Made by a program: the position numbers and the translations under genes | Shown: one piece after another, positions 47,257 through 56,542 of the stretch | Numbering within the stretch: position 1 is the stretch's first letter | How the letters are laid out: the number at the start of each line of letters is the position of its first letter | Assembly: GCA_002011615.1 (NCBI GenBank) | Contig: MTOH01000013.1 | Coordinates: forward strand, 1 to 64,000 | Reading direction: 5' to 3' | Source of the DNA: Candidatus Hydrothermus pacificus | GTDB lineage: Bacteria > Hydrothermota > Hydrothermia > Hydrothermales > Hydrothermaceae | DNA: 64,000 nucleotides | Notes under the pieces: generated by a model | The model's input: the letters and a program-made list of their open reading frames with translations, nothing else | Databases searched by the model: none | Told to the model about the DNA's origin: nothing

Positions 47257-48517
47257 CTTTAACTTCTATAATTTTATCATAATTTTCTAATTTTTTCAAA
47301 TCATCAGAAAAAATATCAGGCCAGACCCACAAAACCCTTTTGTCCTGCGCAATTAGAGGGATATATTTCCTTAAAAATCTCGGCATTCTGATTTCGTTAA
47401 ATACTTTCTTCATTTTTTTCTTCTTTCTACTTAATAATATGTAATCCCCTTCTTCCCTTGTTCTTAAAAAACCTTTTATTGGTTTATTAACTTTTATTTT
47501 AATGTCAAAGGGCTCCCATTTGAAAACACCTTTTTTAATTTTAATTTTCTTCTTAAATTCAATATCCTTAAAAATACTCATGTATCCCGTAGAAACTTCA
47601 AAAAGTGTGTCTCTTGATAAATGGGTTCTCCCTTTACCTTTTACATATATTTTTTTAATTTCTTCTTTCTGGTAAAAACTGAGAGGTTTATCCCCTTTAA
47701 TTTTTTGAAATAGAAATGTTATAAGCTCTTTTAATTCGTAGTCAGAAATTTCTGCAGGCTTTTTAAGAACAAAGAAAAATTTGCCTTTCATAAATAGATT
47801 TTCCTTATATATTTTCTCAATATGATTTTGTATAAAAATTCTTTCCTCAAAAAAGGAAATATATGTCTTTAAAAATCCTTTCTCCCATTCAGGGAAAACC
47901 TCGCAAAAATGAGGTATTATTTTATGTCTTATATAGTTTCGCGTGATTTTTAAATCAAAGTTTGTAATATCAATCCTGTACTTTACATTTAAATTTCTCA
48001 GAAATTCTATGTTTTCCTTCTTTGTCATTAACACGAGGGGTCTTATATAGAAATTTTCAGAAGGCATTATACCTATCACCTTTTCCCCGAAGCCACCTCT
48101 TGATACTCTGAAGAGCAGTGTCTCCATAATATCATTTAGGGTGTGTCCTGTTGCAACCCTGTCAAACTTGTACTTCTTCACATATTTCTCAAAGATTTTT
48201 CTCCTTTTTTCTCTTGCTTCTTCCTCAATGCTTTTATTCTTTGATATTTTGATTTTCTCAAAATGCAATGGTATATTAAGTTCTTTACAGAGATTTTTTA
48301 TAAACCTCTTCTCTTCCTGAATATTTTCTCTTACTCCATGGTCAATATATATAGCGTGAATTTTCAATTTTTTTTCTTTTTCTATAGCTTTAAGATTTAA
48401 AAGACAGGAAGTTGAGTCAGGACCACCTGAAAGGGCAACCAGAATTTTATCATTTTCCCTGATAATACCAAACCTTTCTATTGCAAGCAGAAATTTTTCA
48501 TGGGGCAATATTTTCAT
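47246..48517 (-). CDS. tilS: tRNA(Ile)-lysidine synthetase
   Basis: 423 residues. The PP-loop ALSGGPDSTSCLLNL, the motif IDHGVREN and ATGHTLNDIMETLLFRVSRG define TilS; the C-terminal part holds the tRNA-recognition domain (GFLRTREEGDYI). It converts the CAT anticodon of tRNA-Ile2 to lysidine, allowing AUA decoding, essential in an AT-rich genome rich in ATA codons. Coupled to purA by a 4-base overlap and to hpt. Confidence 0.95.
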   Translation of the reverse strand: MKILPHEKFLLAIERFGIIRENDKILVALSGGPDSTSCLLNLKAIEKEKKLKIHAIYIDHGVRENIQEEKRFIKNLCKELNIPLHFEKIKISKNKSIEEEAREKRRKIFEKYVKKYKFDRVATGHTLNDIMETLLFRVSRGGFGEKVIGIMPSENFYIRPLVLMTKKENIEFLRNLNVKYRIDITNFDLKITRNYIRHKIIPHFCEVFPEWEKGFLKTYISFFEERIFIQNHIEKIYKENLFMKGKFFFVLKKPAEISDYELKELITFLFQKIKGDKPLSFYQKEEIKKIYVKGKGRTHLSRDTLFEVSTGYMSIFKDIEFKKKIKIKKGVFKWEPFDIKIKVNKPIKGFLRTREEGDYILLSRKKKKMKKVFNEIRMPRFLRKYIPLIAQDKRVLWVWPDIFSDDLKKLENYDKIIEVKDEA

Positions 48518-49779
48518 TTAAAAAGAATTTGAGATTTTTCTTTACCTATGGATATTATCTTGACCGGTGTATTAAGATACTCTTCCACAAATTTTATAAT
48601 TTTCTTTAAATTTTCAGGCAAATCATCAAAACTTTTATAATCCTTTTTTATTTCAAAACCGTCAAAAGTTTCATAAACAGGTTTTGCATTAAACCAATCT
48701 GATATGCTGATGGGGAGGGCTTCTGTCTTTTTACCATTAATCTCATAAGCGGTGCAGATTTTTATTTTCTTAATGTCTGATAGAACGTCTATTTTTGTTA
48801 TTGCTATTTCTGTTACACCATTTATCATGCATGAGTATTTTGATGCAACCAGGTCCAGCCATCCACATCTTCTGGGTCTTCTGGTTGTTGCCCCATATTC
48901 TTCCCCTTTTTTCCTTAAAGCTTCGCCGAATTCATCCCTGCATTCTGTAGGAAAAGGGCCTTTACCAACTCTTGTCGCATAGGCTTTTAACACGCCTATT
49001 ATTCTGTTTATTTTATAAGGAGGAATTCCAAGAAGCGAAGATGCTCCACCCGAAGTCGTATGAGAAGATGTTACATAGGGGTATGTTCCGAGAGCAATGT
49101 CGAGTAATGCTCCCTGTGCTCCCTCTATCAAAATATTTTTACCATTTTTATCACTTTTATTTATAAATTCCACAGTATCAATTACCCGGTCCTCTATAAA
49201 TTCAAAATGTTTTTTTAGTTTTTCAAGAATACTTTTTTTATCAGGAGGCGGTTGACCGTATCTGCCACCGAGTAATATTGAATTCCATTCCCATGATATG
49301 TTAAATCGTTCATTTAAATCTCTATCATTTTTGAAATCACATATTCTCAAAGCTGTCCTTGCAGTAAAATCGGAGTATGCTGGACCTATACCTCTTTTTG
49401 TTGTTCCTAAAAGACCTCTCTTTTCCTCTTCAAGCTCATCAATGAATTTGTGATAGGGCAGAACAAGAGGACATCTGCCATCTATATATAGCCTTTCTTT
49501 TATGTTAATTCCTCCTTTCTCTATATCGTTTATCTCTTTTATTAGAAGTTCCATATCTATAAGTTCGTAGGGACCCATAATACCTGTTTTATTGGGGTGG
49601 ACAAGCCCAGAAGGAACCTGATGAAATACCACTTTTTTATCCTTTATATAAACTGTATGTCCTGCGTTTGAACCACCCTGAAATCTTGCAACGATGTCAA
49701 ATTCATCAGAAAGAACACTTATTATTTTGCCCTTTCCTTCATCACCCCATCCAAGACCTATAACAGCGAAAAAAGGCAT
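48514..49779 (-). CDS. purA: Adenylosuccinate synthetase
   Basis: 421 residues, full length. GLGWGDEGKGKI opens the protein; GGSNAGHTVY, GTTKRGIGPAY and TTRRPRRCGWLDLV follow. It makes adenylosuccinate from IMP, aspartate and GTP, the first step to AMP. It lies ten bases after the epimerase gene and overlaps tilS, so a purine gene links the propionate genes to the tilS-hpt-ftsH block in one operon. IMP from Hpt is its substrate. Confidence 0.97.
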   Translation of the reverse strand: MPFFAVIGLGWGDEGKGKIISVLSDEFDIVARFQGGSNAGHTVYIKDKKVVFHQVPSGLVHPNKTGIMGPYELIDMELLIKEINDIEKGGINIKERLYIDGRCPLVLPYHKFIDELEEEKRGLLGTTKRGIGPAYSDFTARTALRICDFKNDRDLNERFNISWEWNSILLGGRYGQPPPDKKSILEKLKKHFEFIEDRVIDTVEFINKSDKNGKNILIEGAQGALLDIALGTYPYVTSSHTTSGGASSLLGIPPYKINRIIGVLKAYATRVGKGPFPTECRDEFGEALRKKGEEYGATTRRPRRCGWLDLVASKYSCMINGVTEIAITKIDVLSDIKKIKICTAYEINGKKTEALPISISDWFNAKPVYETFDGFEIKKDYKSFDDLPENLKKIIKFVEEYLNTPVKIISIGKEKSQILFK

Positions 49780-49788
49780 AGCGGTTAA

Positions 49789-50199
49789 TTATAAATTTTT
49801 ATCTTCGATGAATTCAAGCAAAGCCCTTGAAAAATCTCTTATAAAGTAGAAGTTAATTTTTCTTCCCTTTCTTGTTTCCTTAGATTTTTCATATAGGAGA
49901 TTTATTCCCTTATTTGAAGACTCTTTGAGAAAATTATCAATATCTTTTATTTTAAATCCAATATGATGTATGCCTCCACCTTTCTGAACAAACATATAAA
50001 TGGGTGAGTCTTCTGATAGTGGTTCCAGTAGCTCTATTTTGACATTTCCCAGATTGCATACTGATATCTTTACCTTTTCAGCTTCCACAACCTCTTCCCC
50101 GGAAAATTCAAGTCCTATTTTTTTAAAAAATTCTTTTGCAGATTTAATTGATTTCACCGCAATCCCTATATGTTCAATCCCTTCTATCATACTCACCAT
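49789..50199 (-). CDS. mce: Methylmalonyl-CoA epimerase
   Basis: About 133-136 residues. The vicinal oxygen chelate pattern has EHIGIAV, GGGIHHIGFKI and the C-terminal ALLEFIE, which provide His and Glu metal ligands. It interconverts the (S) and (R) forms of methylmalonyl-CoA between the carboxylase and the mutase. The start is uncertain: ATG 50199, GTG 50196 and ATG 50190 are all in frame, and AAAGGAGG spacing fits GTG 50196 best. The gene overlaps the end of the mutase gene. Confidence 0.92.
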   Translation of the reverse strand: MVSMIEGIEHIGIAVKSIKSAKEFFKKIGLEFSGEEVVEAEKVKISVCNLGNVKIELLEPLSEDSPIYMFVQKGGGIHHIGFKIKDIDNFLKESSNKGINLLYEKSKETRKGRKINFYFIRDFSRALLEFIEDKNL

Positions 50200-51727
50200 A
50201 AACCTCCTTTAATGAATTGCAAATTTCACCGAGCGTAAGATTATTTTTAACTGCAGACTTAATATAGGGCATGAGATTCTCATCTTTTTCAGCTTTTTCT
50301 TTTAAAATGCCCATCCATTTTAAAACTGTGCTTCTATCCCTTTTCTTTCTAAAATCCCTTAAAAACCTTGCTCTTTCCTCAAATATTTTTTCTGAAATTT
50401 TTATTTCAGGAGAGGGTATTTTTACATCTTCATCTTTGAAGATGTTAACTCCGACGACATGCTCTTTGTTTTTTTCTACATCCTTCTGATATTTGTAAGC
50501 ACTCTCTTCAATTAATTTTTTCATATAACCATTTTCAACACATTTTAAAGCTCCGCCTCTTTCTTCTATATCTTTGAGTATCTCTGTTATTTCCTCCTCT
50601 TTGTCTCTGGTGAGTTTTTCCAATAAATAAGAACCTCCAAGCGGGTCTGCGTATTCAGACACTTTACTCTCATAGGCTATTATCTGTTGTGTCCTTAATG
50701 CAATTTTAACCGCTTCTTTTGAAGGAAGTCCTATTGCTTCGTCAAAAGAATTTGTATGAAGACTTTGTGTTCCTCCAAATATTGCGGCAAGCGCCTGGAG
50801 AGCCACCCTGATTATATTATTATGAGGTTCCTGATAGGTGAGAGTGGAGCCGCAGGTCTGGGTGTGAAATCTCATTTTCATTGCTTTCTCACTTTCTGCT
50901 CCAAATCTTTCTTTCATTATTCTTGACCACACTTTTCTCGCTGCTCTGAATTTTGCGACCTCCTCAAAAAAATTATTGTGCACACCAAAAAAAAATGAAA
51001 TTCTTTCACCTATCCTGTTTATATCAAGACCCCTTGATAAAGCATTTTCTATGTATTCAATCGCATTCGCAAAAGTGAATGCAATCTCCTGTCCTGCGGT
51101 GGCTCCTTTTTCTCTTATATGATACCCTGAGATTGATACAAAATACCATTTCGGGATATATCTGGTGCAGTATTCCCATATATCAATGGCGAGTTTTACT
51201 GATTCTCTTGGTGGATAAATATAGTTTCCCCTTGCGAGAAACTCTTTTAAAAGGTCGTTTTGAACGGTTCCTCTTAACTCATTTTCTTTCACTCCCTGCT
51301 TTTCAGCAGTTATTATATACATTGCAAGAATGATATTGGCTGTTGCATTTATTGTCATTGAGGTTGAAACCTGTTTAAGGGGGATTTCTTTAAATATTTC
51401 TTCCATGTCATAAATAGTGCTTACAGTTACACCTACTTTTCCTACTTCCCCTTTTGCCATAGGAGCATCAGAGTCTATCCCCAGCTGAGTTGGAAGGTCA
51501 AAGGCAACTGAAAGCCCTGTTTGTCCTTTAGCAAGTAGATATTTAAACCTTTCATTTGTTTCTTTTGCGGTGCCATATCCAGCATACTGTCTCATTGTCC
51601 AGAGCTTGCCTTTATACATTGTCCTGTGAATTCCCCTTGTAAATGGAAATTTACCTGGATCAGATATATCCTTTTCGTAGTTAAGACCTTTTATATCTTC
51701 GGGTGTGAAAAAATATTTTTCATCCAT
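50174..51727 (-). CDS. Methylmalonyl-CoA mutase, catalytic subunit (no B12 domain)
   Basis: 517 residues of the TIM-barrel substrate domain: GIHRTMYKGKLWTMRQYAG, FHTQTCGSTLTYQEPHNN and GGTQSLHTNSFDEA. The protein stops before a cobalamin-binding DxHxxG domain, so this is the split-type large subunit, and the B12-binding subunit must be encoded elsewhere. It interconverts succinyl-CoA and (R)-methylmalonyl-CoA. It is the fourth gene of the operon, after the biotin carrier (8-base overlap) and before the epimerase. Isobutyryl-CoA mutase is a related option, but the operon favours methylmalonyl-CoA. Confidence 0.93.
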   Translation of the reverse strand: MDEKYFFTPEDIKGLNYEKDISDPGKFPFTRGIHRTMYKGKLWTMRQYAGYGTAKETNERFKYLLAKGQTGLSVAFDLPTQLGIDSDAPMAKGEVGKVGVTVSTIYDMEEIFKEIPLKQVSTSMTINATANIILAMYIITAEKQGVKENELRGTVQNDLLKEFLARGNYIYPPRESVKLAIDIWEYCTRYIPKWYFVSISGYHIREKGATAGQEIAFTFANAIEYIENALSRGLDINRIGERISFFFGVHNNFFEEVAKFRAARKVWSRIMKERFGAESEKAMKMRFHTQTCGSTLTYQEPHNNIIRVALQALAAIFGGTQSLHTNSFDEAIGLPSKEAVKIALRTQQIIAYESKVSEYADPLGGSYLLEKLTRDKEEEITEILKDIEERGGALKCVENGYMKKLIEESAYKYQKDVEKNKEHVVGVNIFKDEDVKIPSPEIKISEKIFEERARFLRDFRKKRDRSTVLKWMGILKEKAEKDENLMPYIKSAVKNNLTLGEICNSLKEVYGEYDRRD

Positions 51728-52208
51728 TTTTAACTTTTATAAGTTTATCTCCTTTTTTAACCGAAGAACCTTTTTCTACAAATATTACTTCAATTTCTCC
51801 GTTTGTCGGTGAAGAAATTTCTATCTGCATTTTCATTGATTCCATTGCTAAGAGAGGCGTTCCCTTTTTTACTCTCTCACCCTTTTTGCCTTTGATTTCC
51901 GTTATTATTCCGGGCATCGGAGCATAGATAATATTTCCTTCTTCATCTTCTCTCTTTTCTCTCTTTTTACCTGTTTCAACTTCATATTCATTTCCGTCCA
52001 TTAAAATTGTGTATCTGTCCTTTCCTGCTCTGAATATAGAAAATTCAACTCCTTCGCCATTTATTATTGCGAACATCCTGCCATCAATTTCTTTATTTAT
52101 AATTTCTACTTCAAATTCCTTATTCCTGTAAATTATTCTTTTTTTATTCCCTTTGTCTTCTATCTCAAATTCAAACTCTTTGTTGTTTACAAAAACGTGT
52201 TTTTTCAA
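51720..52208 (-). CDS. Biotin carboxyl carrier protein of acyl-CoA carboxylase
   Basis: 162 residues. The C-terminal biotinyl domain has AMESMKM with the biotinylated Lys126, preceded by APMPGIITEI. The N-terminal 80 residues form a beta-rich interaction domain as in propionyl-CoA carboxylase alpha chains. It carries carboxybiotin between the AccC-like and PccB-like subunits encoded just upstream. It overlaps both neighbours (four and eight bases). Confidence 0.93.
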   Translation of the reverse strand: MKKHVFVNNKEFEFEIEDKGNKKRIIYRNKEFEVEIINKEIDGRMFAIINGEGVEFSIFRAGKDRYTILMDGNEYEVETGKKREKREDEEGNIIYAPMPGIITEIKGKKGERVKKGTPLLAMESMKMQIEISSPTNGEIEVIFVEKGSSVKKGDKLIKVKNG

Positions 52209-53689
52209 GACAGGTTTCTCAGTCTATTTATAATTTTCCACATATTATAATCAGTTTTATTTCTTTTTATTTCCTGAAAAGGCATTTCCTCCATAAGTAC
52301 GGATAAAATAGCTGCTTTCAGGTAGTCTTTTTCCTTTCCTTTTTCCTCATCAAATTTGAATTCTTTTAAAAAACCTGTGTTGTAATTCCCTTTCTTAAAA
52401 TCTTTATTCTGCATTATTTTAATTAAAAATGGAACAACCGTCTGGATACCCATTACATTGTATTCCCTCAATGCGCATATCATTCTCTCAATGGCATGTT
52501 CTCTTTTCTCAGCCCATACAATTAATTTTGATATCAGGGGGTCATAATATACAGGAATTTTCCAGCCCTCGTATATTCCTGAGTCTATTCTTATGCCGGG
52601 TCCTGAGGGTTCTGATAGAAATTCTATTTTGCCTGGTGAGGGTGCAAAGTTATTGAAAGGGTCTTCAGCATAAATTCTTGATTCAATTGCATGTCCTCTA
52701 AGATTAATTTCTTCACTCTTCCATGGGATTTTCCCACCATCTGCTATTATAATCTGTGCTCTAACAAGGTCTTTACCTGTAACGAATTCTGTTACGGGGT
52801 GCTCAACCTGTAACCTTGCGTTTATCTCAAGAAAATAAAAATTTTTATTCTCATCAACCAGAAATTCGATTGTGCCTGCATTATAATATCCTATACTTTT
52901 TGCTATTTCTATAGCAGATTCAGTCATTCTTTTTCTTAAGTTCTTATCCATGAAAGGAGAAGGGGATTCTTCAATTATTTTTTGATGCCTTCTCTGGATG
53001 GAACATTCCCTTTCAAAGAGGTGAATATAGTTGCTTTTCTTATCTCCGAGTATCTGAACCTCAATATGCCTGGGTCCGGGTAAATATTTTTCCACATATA
53101 ATGTTGCATCACCAAAGGCTTCCTTTGCTTCCTTGCTCGCCAGTTCAAAGGCACTTTTAAGCTCTTTTTTACTTTTTACTATTCGCATACCCTTTCCACC
53201 GCCACCAAGTGCAGCTTTTATAAGAACAGGAAAACCAATTTCTTTTACCAGCTTTTCAAATTCTTCGTATTTTTTTGTTCCAGAAAGACTTCCCGGAATA
53301 ACAGGCACACCACATTTTCTGGCAATTTTCCTTGCATATATTTTATCACCACTTTTTTCAAGAGCATCTGAAGAAGGTCCTATAAATATTATTCCTTTTT
53401 TCTCACATTCCTCTGCAAATTTAGAGTTTTCAGCGAGGAATCCATATCCCGGATGGATTGCATCTACATTTGACTTCTGTGCTATTTCTATAATTCTTTC
53501 AATATTGAGATAGCTCTCGGAAGGTTTTGCCCCACCTAAGTAGTATGCTTCGTCTGTCTTCCTCACATGAAGGGATTCTCTGTCAGCTTCAGAGAAAACC
53601 GAAACTGTTCTTATGCCCATCTCTTTTAGAGTTCTTGCTATTCTTATGGCAATCTCTCCTCTGTTTGCAATTAAAACCTTCTTAATCAT
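52205..53689 (-). CDS. Biotin carboxylase subunit of acyl-CoA carboxylase
   Basis: 494 residues. It has an ATP-grasp biotin carboxylase core: [33 protein letters not shown], the Gly-rich ATP loop [10 protein letters not shown], and [14 protein letters not shown]. The last 45 residues extend past the usual AccC end, but there is no biotin domain, so biotin is on the separate carrier gene. It carboxylates biotin using ATP and bicarbonate. The ATGA overlap with the carboxyltransferase gene supports a propionyl- or acetyl-CoA carboxylase complex. Confidence 0.94.
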   Translation of the reverse strand: MIKKVLIANRGEIAIRIARTLKEMGIRTVSVFSEADRESLHVRKTDEAYYLGGAKPSESYLNIERIIEIAQKSNVDAIHPGYGFLAENSKFAEECEKKGIIFIGPSSDALEKSGDKIYARKIARKCGVPVIPGSLSGTKKYEEFEKLVKEIGFPVLIKAALGGGGKGMRIVKSKKELKSAFELASKEAKEAFGDATLYVEKYLPGPRHIEVQILGDKKSNYIHLFERECSIQRRHQKIIEESPSPFMDKNLRKRMTESAIEIAKSIGYYNAGTIEFLVDENKNFYFLEINARLQVEHPVTEFVTGKDLVRAQIIIADGGKIPWKSEEINLRGHAIESRIYAEDPFNNFAPSPGKIEFLSEPSGPGIRIDSGIYEGWKIPVYYDPLISKLIVWAEKREHAIERMICALREYNVMGIQTVVPFLIKIMQNKDFKKGNYNTGFLKEFKFDEEKGKEKDYLKAAILSVLMEEMPFQEIKRNKTDYNMWKIINRLRNLS

Positions 53690-55236
53690 AGAGGTATATT
53701 CCCATGTTTTTTGGGAGGGAGTTTCGCACTCTTGTTTTCAAGCATTTTCAGAGAATTAATTATCTTTTTCCTTGTTTCTCTTGGTTCTATAACATCATCA
53801 ATGTATCCATGAGATGCAGCCACATAAGGATTTGCGAATTTTTCCCTGTATTCCTTTAATAGTTTTTGTCGCAGTTTCTCAGGATCATCGCTGTTTTCTA
53901 TCTCTTTCCTGAAATTTATGTTAACCGCTCCTTCTGGTCCCATAACAGCGATTTCAGCAGTTGGCCATGCGAAGTTTATATCTCCTCTTATCTGCTTTGA
54001 GGACATAACACAGTAAGCACCTCCGTAGGACTTTCTTGTGATAACCGTTATTCTGGGAACTGTAGCTTCTGAAAATGCATATAAAAGTTTTGCACCATTT
54101 TTAATTATTCCTCTGTGTTCCTGTTCCACCCCGGGTAGAAATCCAGGAACATCTTCAAGGATTATCAGGGGGATGTTAAAGGCATCACAGAATCTTATAA
54201 ATCTTGCTCCTTTGATTGAAGCGTCTATATCGAGAGCTCCGGCAAGAACCATCGGTTGCTGGGCAACTATGCCGATAACCCTTCCAGCCATTCTTGCAAA
54301 TCCGACTATTATATTCTGAGCAAATTCTTCATGAACTTCTAAAAATGTTCCTTTATCTGTTATACTCTCAATAACATTTTTCATATCATAGGGAATATTG
54401 GGGTCATCAGGAATAATACCATCCAATTCCTCACATATTCTGTCTTCAGGGTCGTCATTTTCCATGTAAGGAGGGTCTTCCAGATTATTTAAGGGTAAAT
54501 ATTCAAACAGGTCTTTTATCTTTTCAATACATTCCCGGTCATCTTTTGCAGTGAAATGGGCAATTCCTGATTTTTCTGCGTGAACCTTTGCTCCTCCCAG
54601 TTCTTCAAAACTCACCACCTCGCCGGTTACTGCTTTTACAACTTCAGGTCCTGTTATAAACATGTAACTTGTCTTTTCAACCATAAATATAAAATCAGTA
54701 AGAGCAGGGGAATAAACCGCTCCTCCTGCACAGGGACCCATTATAGCTGAAATTTGAGGTATAACCCCTGATGCCATAACATTTCTCCAGAATATTTCAG
54801 CATATCCTGCAAGCGATACAACACCTTCCTGTATCCTTGCTCCTCCTGAATCATTGAGCCCTATTACAGGAACACCGTTTTGCATTGCGAGGTCAAGTAT
54901 TTTACATATTTTTTCAGCATAGGCATAAGAAAGACTCCCTCCAAAAACCGTAAAATCCTGAGAAAAAACCAGAACCGGTCTCCCCTTTATCTTGCCGAAT
55001 CCCGTTATAACACCATCCCCGAGAATTTTTTTCTTTTCCATTCCAAAATCATAGCATTTGTGGGTTACAAATCTATCAAATTCATCAAAACTTCCAGGGT
55101 CCAGCAAAAGTTCAATTCTTTCTCTTGCTGTTAATTTACCTTTTTTGTGCTGTTTCTCAACTTTTTCTTTACCTCCACCTTCTTTTGCCTTTTCTCTCAG
55201 TTTATTTAATTCTTCAATTTTTTCTTTTGTACTCAT
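53686..55236 (-). CDS. pccB: Propionyl-CoA carboxylase beta (carboxyltransferase) subunit
   Basis: 516 residues from the ATG at 55236, chosen because AAGAGG lies nine bases upstream; an upstream in-frame extension to 55302 runs through the promoter and is unlikely. The crotonase-fold carboxyltransferase motifs [36 protein letters not shown] and [23 protein letters not shown] identify the PccB/MmdA group. With the carrier and biotin carboxylase it would make (S)-methylmalonyl-CoA from propionyl-CoA. A decarboxylase role (MmdA) would need membrane subunits, which are not here. First gene of the nine-gene operon. Confidence 0.93.
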   Translation of the reverse strand: MSTKEKIEELNKLREKAKEGGGKEKVEKQHKKGKLTARERIELLLDPGSFDEFDRFVTHKCYDFGMEKKKILGDGVITGFGKIKGRPVLVFSQDFTVFGGSLSYAYAEKICKILDLAMQNGVPVIGLNDSGGARIQEGVVSLAGYAEIFWRNVMASGVIPQISAIMGPCAGGAVYSPALTDFIFMVEKTSYMFITGPEVVKAVTGEVVSFEELGGAKVHAEKSGIAHFTAKDDRECIEKIKDLFEYLPLNNLEDPPYMENDDPEDRICEELDGIIPDDPNIPYDMKNVIESITDKGTFLEVHEEFAQNIIVGFARMAGRVIGIVAQQPMVLAGALDIDASIKGARFIRFCDAFNIPLIILEDVPGFLPGVEQEHRGIIKNGAKLLYAFSEATVPRITVITRKSYGGAYCVMSSKQIRGDINFAWPTAEIAVMGPEGAVNINFRKEIENSDDPEKLRQKLLKEYREKFANPYVAASHGYIDDVIEPRETRKKIINSLKMLENKSAKLPPKKHGNIPL

Positions 55237-55261
55237 ACTTTTAACCTCTTTTTGGTTAAAA

Positions 55262-55291
55262 ATTATAAGGTATTGGAAAACTCTTTGACAA
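55262..55291 (-). promoter_or_regulatory. Promoter of the propionyl-CoA carboxylase operon
   Basis: Minus strand: TTGTCA (55291-55286), 18-base spacer, TATAAT (55267-55262), 25 bases before the pccB ATG with a ribosome site. The -35 box shares its bases with the -35 box of the divergent promoter on the plus strand. Confidence 0.65.
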
Positions 55292-55314
55292 AAAAATACC
55301 AAATTTCTTATAAT
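55285..55314 (+). promoter_or_regulatory. Promoter of the Lrp-type ligand-domain gene
   Basis: TTGACA (55285-55290), 18-base spacer, TATAAT (55309-55314): consensus hexamers. AAAGGAGG follows before the ATG at 55352. It overlaps the divergent carboxylase promoter at TTTGACAAA. Confidence 0.82.
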
Positions 55315-55351
55315 CTATTATTCTCATATTATTAAAAGGAGGAAATGAGAG

Positions 55352-55609
55352 ATGAACAAATACACAGCTTTTGTGCTTATCAAAGTAAAAGTGGGTAAAC
55401 TACCTGAGGTGGTAAAAGAGCTTCTTACTATAGAAGAAATCAAGGAGCTTTATATGGTAACAGGTCCTTTTGACCTCCTCGCAATTCTGGAAGCGGACAA
55501 GTATGATGAGCTGGGAGAGGTAATTGTTGATAAGATTCATAACATTAAGGAACTTGATGATACCCAGACCCTGATGTCCTTCAAAACATATAGATATTTC
55601 TTAGGATAA
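55352..55609 (+). CDS. Stand-alone Lrp/AsnC ligand-binding domain protein
   Basis: 85 residues, only the RAM (Lrp/AsnC C-terminal) domain with no DNA-binding HTH: AFVLIKVKVGKLPEVVKELL, then VTGPFDLLAILEADKYDELGE. Such proteins bind small ligands, often amino acids, and form rings; they can modulate full-length Lrp regulators. It has a strong promoter and ribosome site. Being divergent from and sharing a promoter region with the propionyl-CoA carboxylase operon suggests linked control. Confidence 0.88.
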   Translation: MNKYTAFVLIKVKVGKLPEVVKELLTIEEIKELYMVTGPFDLLAILEADKYDELGEVIVDKIHNIKELDDTQTLMSFKTYRYFLG

Positions 55610-55645
55610 TTTAGTTTATATTAACTAAAAAATTTAAGTTTTTAC

Positions 55646-55674
55646 TTGACATTTTTATTAAAAAGGTTTATGAT
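55646..55674 (+). promoter_or_regulatory. Promoter of the binding-protein/ATPase module
   Basis: TTGACA (55646-55651), 17-base spacer, TATGAT (55669-55674), then ten bases to the ATG at 55685. No ribosome site; a leaderless or nearly leaderless mRNA is expected. Confidence 0.72.
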
Positions 55675-55684
55675 ATAATAACTT

Positions 55685-56542
55685 ATGAGAAGAATATTAT
55701 TGCTTTTTATATTATCGATATCTATTATAAAAGGGGATATTTTGATAATAATGAATAATAAAGATAGTTATTCCAGTGTAATAAAGAAATTCTCTTCTCT
55801 GTTTAAAGATGAAAAGATGGTAATTGCTCCTGTAAACAAGTTTCAACAGATTGGTTTAAACCCCAGAATAGTATTTTGCTTTGAACAGGATGCAATAGGC
55901 AAGTTTCCTGATAATTTCTCAAATATCCCGGTAGTTTTATTTTATATAAAGGACCCGCTTATGGATTTGGGGTTGAACATGACAGGAATCTTATATGTTC
56001 CACCTCCTTCAGTTTTTTTCTCTATGATGAACTCAAGTGGTTTAAGTGGTAAAAAGGTTGTTACTATTATTCCAGAGGGTGGCACCAGCACTTCTTATAT
56101 AGAAAATGCCATAAGAGTGTCAAAAAACTTCAATATTGATTTAGAAATTATAGAAGTTAAAGCAGGCGATATATTTAAAGTTTCAGAAGATATAAAGAAA
56201 GGGGAACTGATATGGATTTTCCCGAATAAAATAACCTTAAATCCGGGTTTTTTAAGATACATTATCAGGTTTTCTCTTAATGAAAAAAAACCCCTCATAG
56301 GCTATTCACGTTCAATGGTGGAACAGGGTTTTATTCTCGCAGTTGAGGTAGATGAAAATGCTTATAAGGACAAAATGGACAAATTCTTGAAGAGCATACA
56401 GGGAGGTAGAAACCCTCTTACCATCCCTTTGCAATATCCCGATGATTTCAATTATTATTATAATTCTAAAGTTGCCAGGTTGTTAAACTTTGAAGTAGAT
56501 TTTTCAAGGTTTTATAAAGAAGTTGAATATATTACAAAATGA
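55685..56542 (+). CDS. ABC-type substrate-binding-like exported protein
   Basis: 285 residues. A signal peptide (RRILLLFILSISIIKGD) is followed by a two-lobed periplasmic binding fold of the ABC_sub_bind (TrpX-like) kind: VVLFYIKDP, GLNMTGILYVPPP, KKVVTIIPEGGTS and KPLIGYSRSMVEQGFILAVEVD. No ABC permease or ATPase accompanies it. Instead it overlaps by four bases a gene for a cytoplasmic ATPase-like protein, so it may act as a sensor for a small ligand rather than in transport. Ligand unknown; no membrane link to the cytoplasmic partners is visible. Confidence 0.75.
   Translation: MRRILLLFILSISIIKGDILIIMNNKDSYSSVIKKFSSLFKDEKMVIAPVNKFQQIGLNPRIVFCFEQDAIGKFPDNFSNIPVVLFYIKDPLMDLGLNMTGILYVPPPSVFFSMMNSSGLSGKKVVTIIPEGGTSTSYIENAIRVSKNFNIDLEIIEVKAGDIFKVSEDIKKGELIWIFPNKITLNPGFLRYIIRFSLNEKKPLIGYSRSMVEQGFILAVEVDENAYKDKMDKFLKSIQGGRNPLTIPLQYPDDFNYYYNSKVARLLNFEVDFSRFYKEVEYITK

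Noticed and set aside
52205..55236. Methylmalonyl-CoA decarboxylase sodium pump
   Set aside because: No membrane beta or delta subunit is present, while a biotin carboxylase gene is, which fits an ATP-dependent carboxylase.
55236..55302. Longer N-terminus of the carboxylase beta subunit
   Set aside because: The extension runs through the -10 and -35 boxes, and a ribosome site precedes the ATG at 55236.
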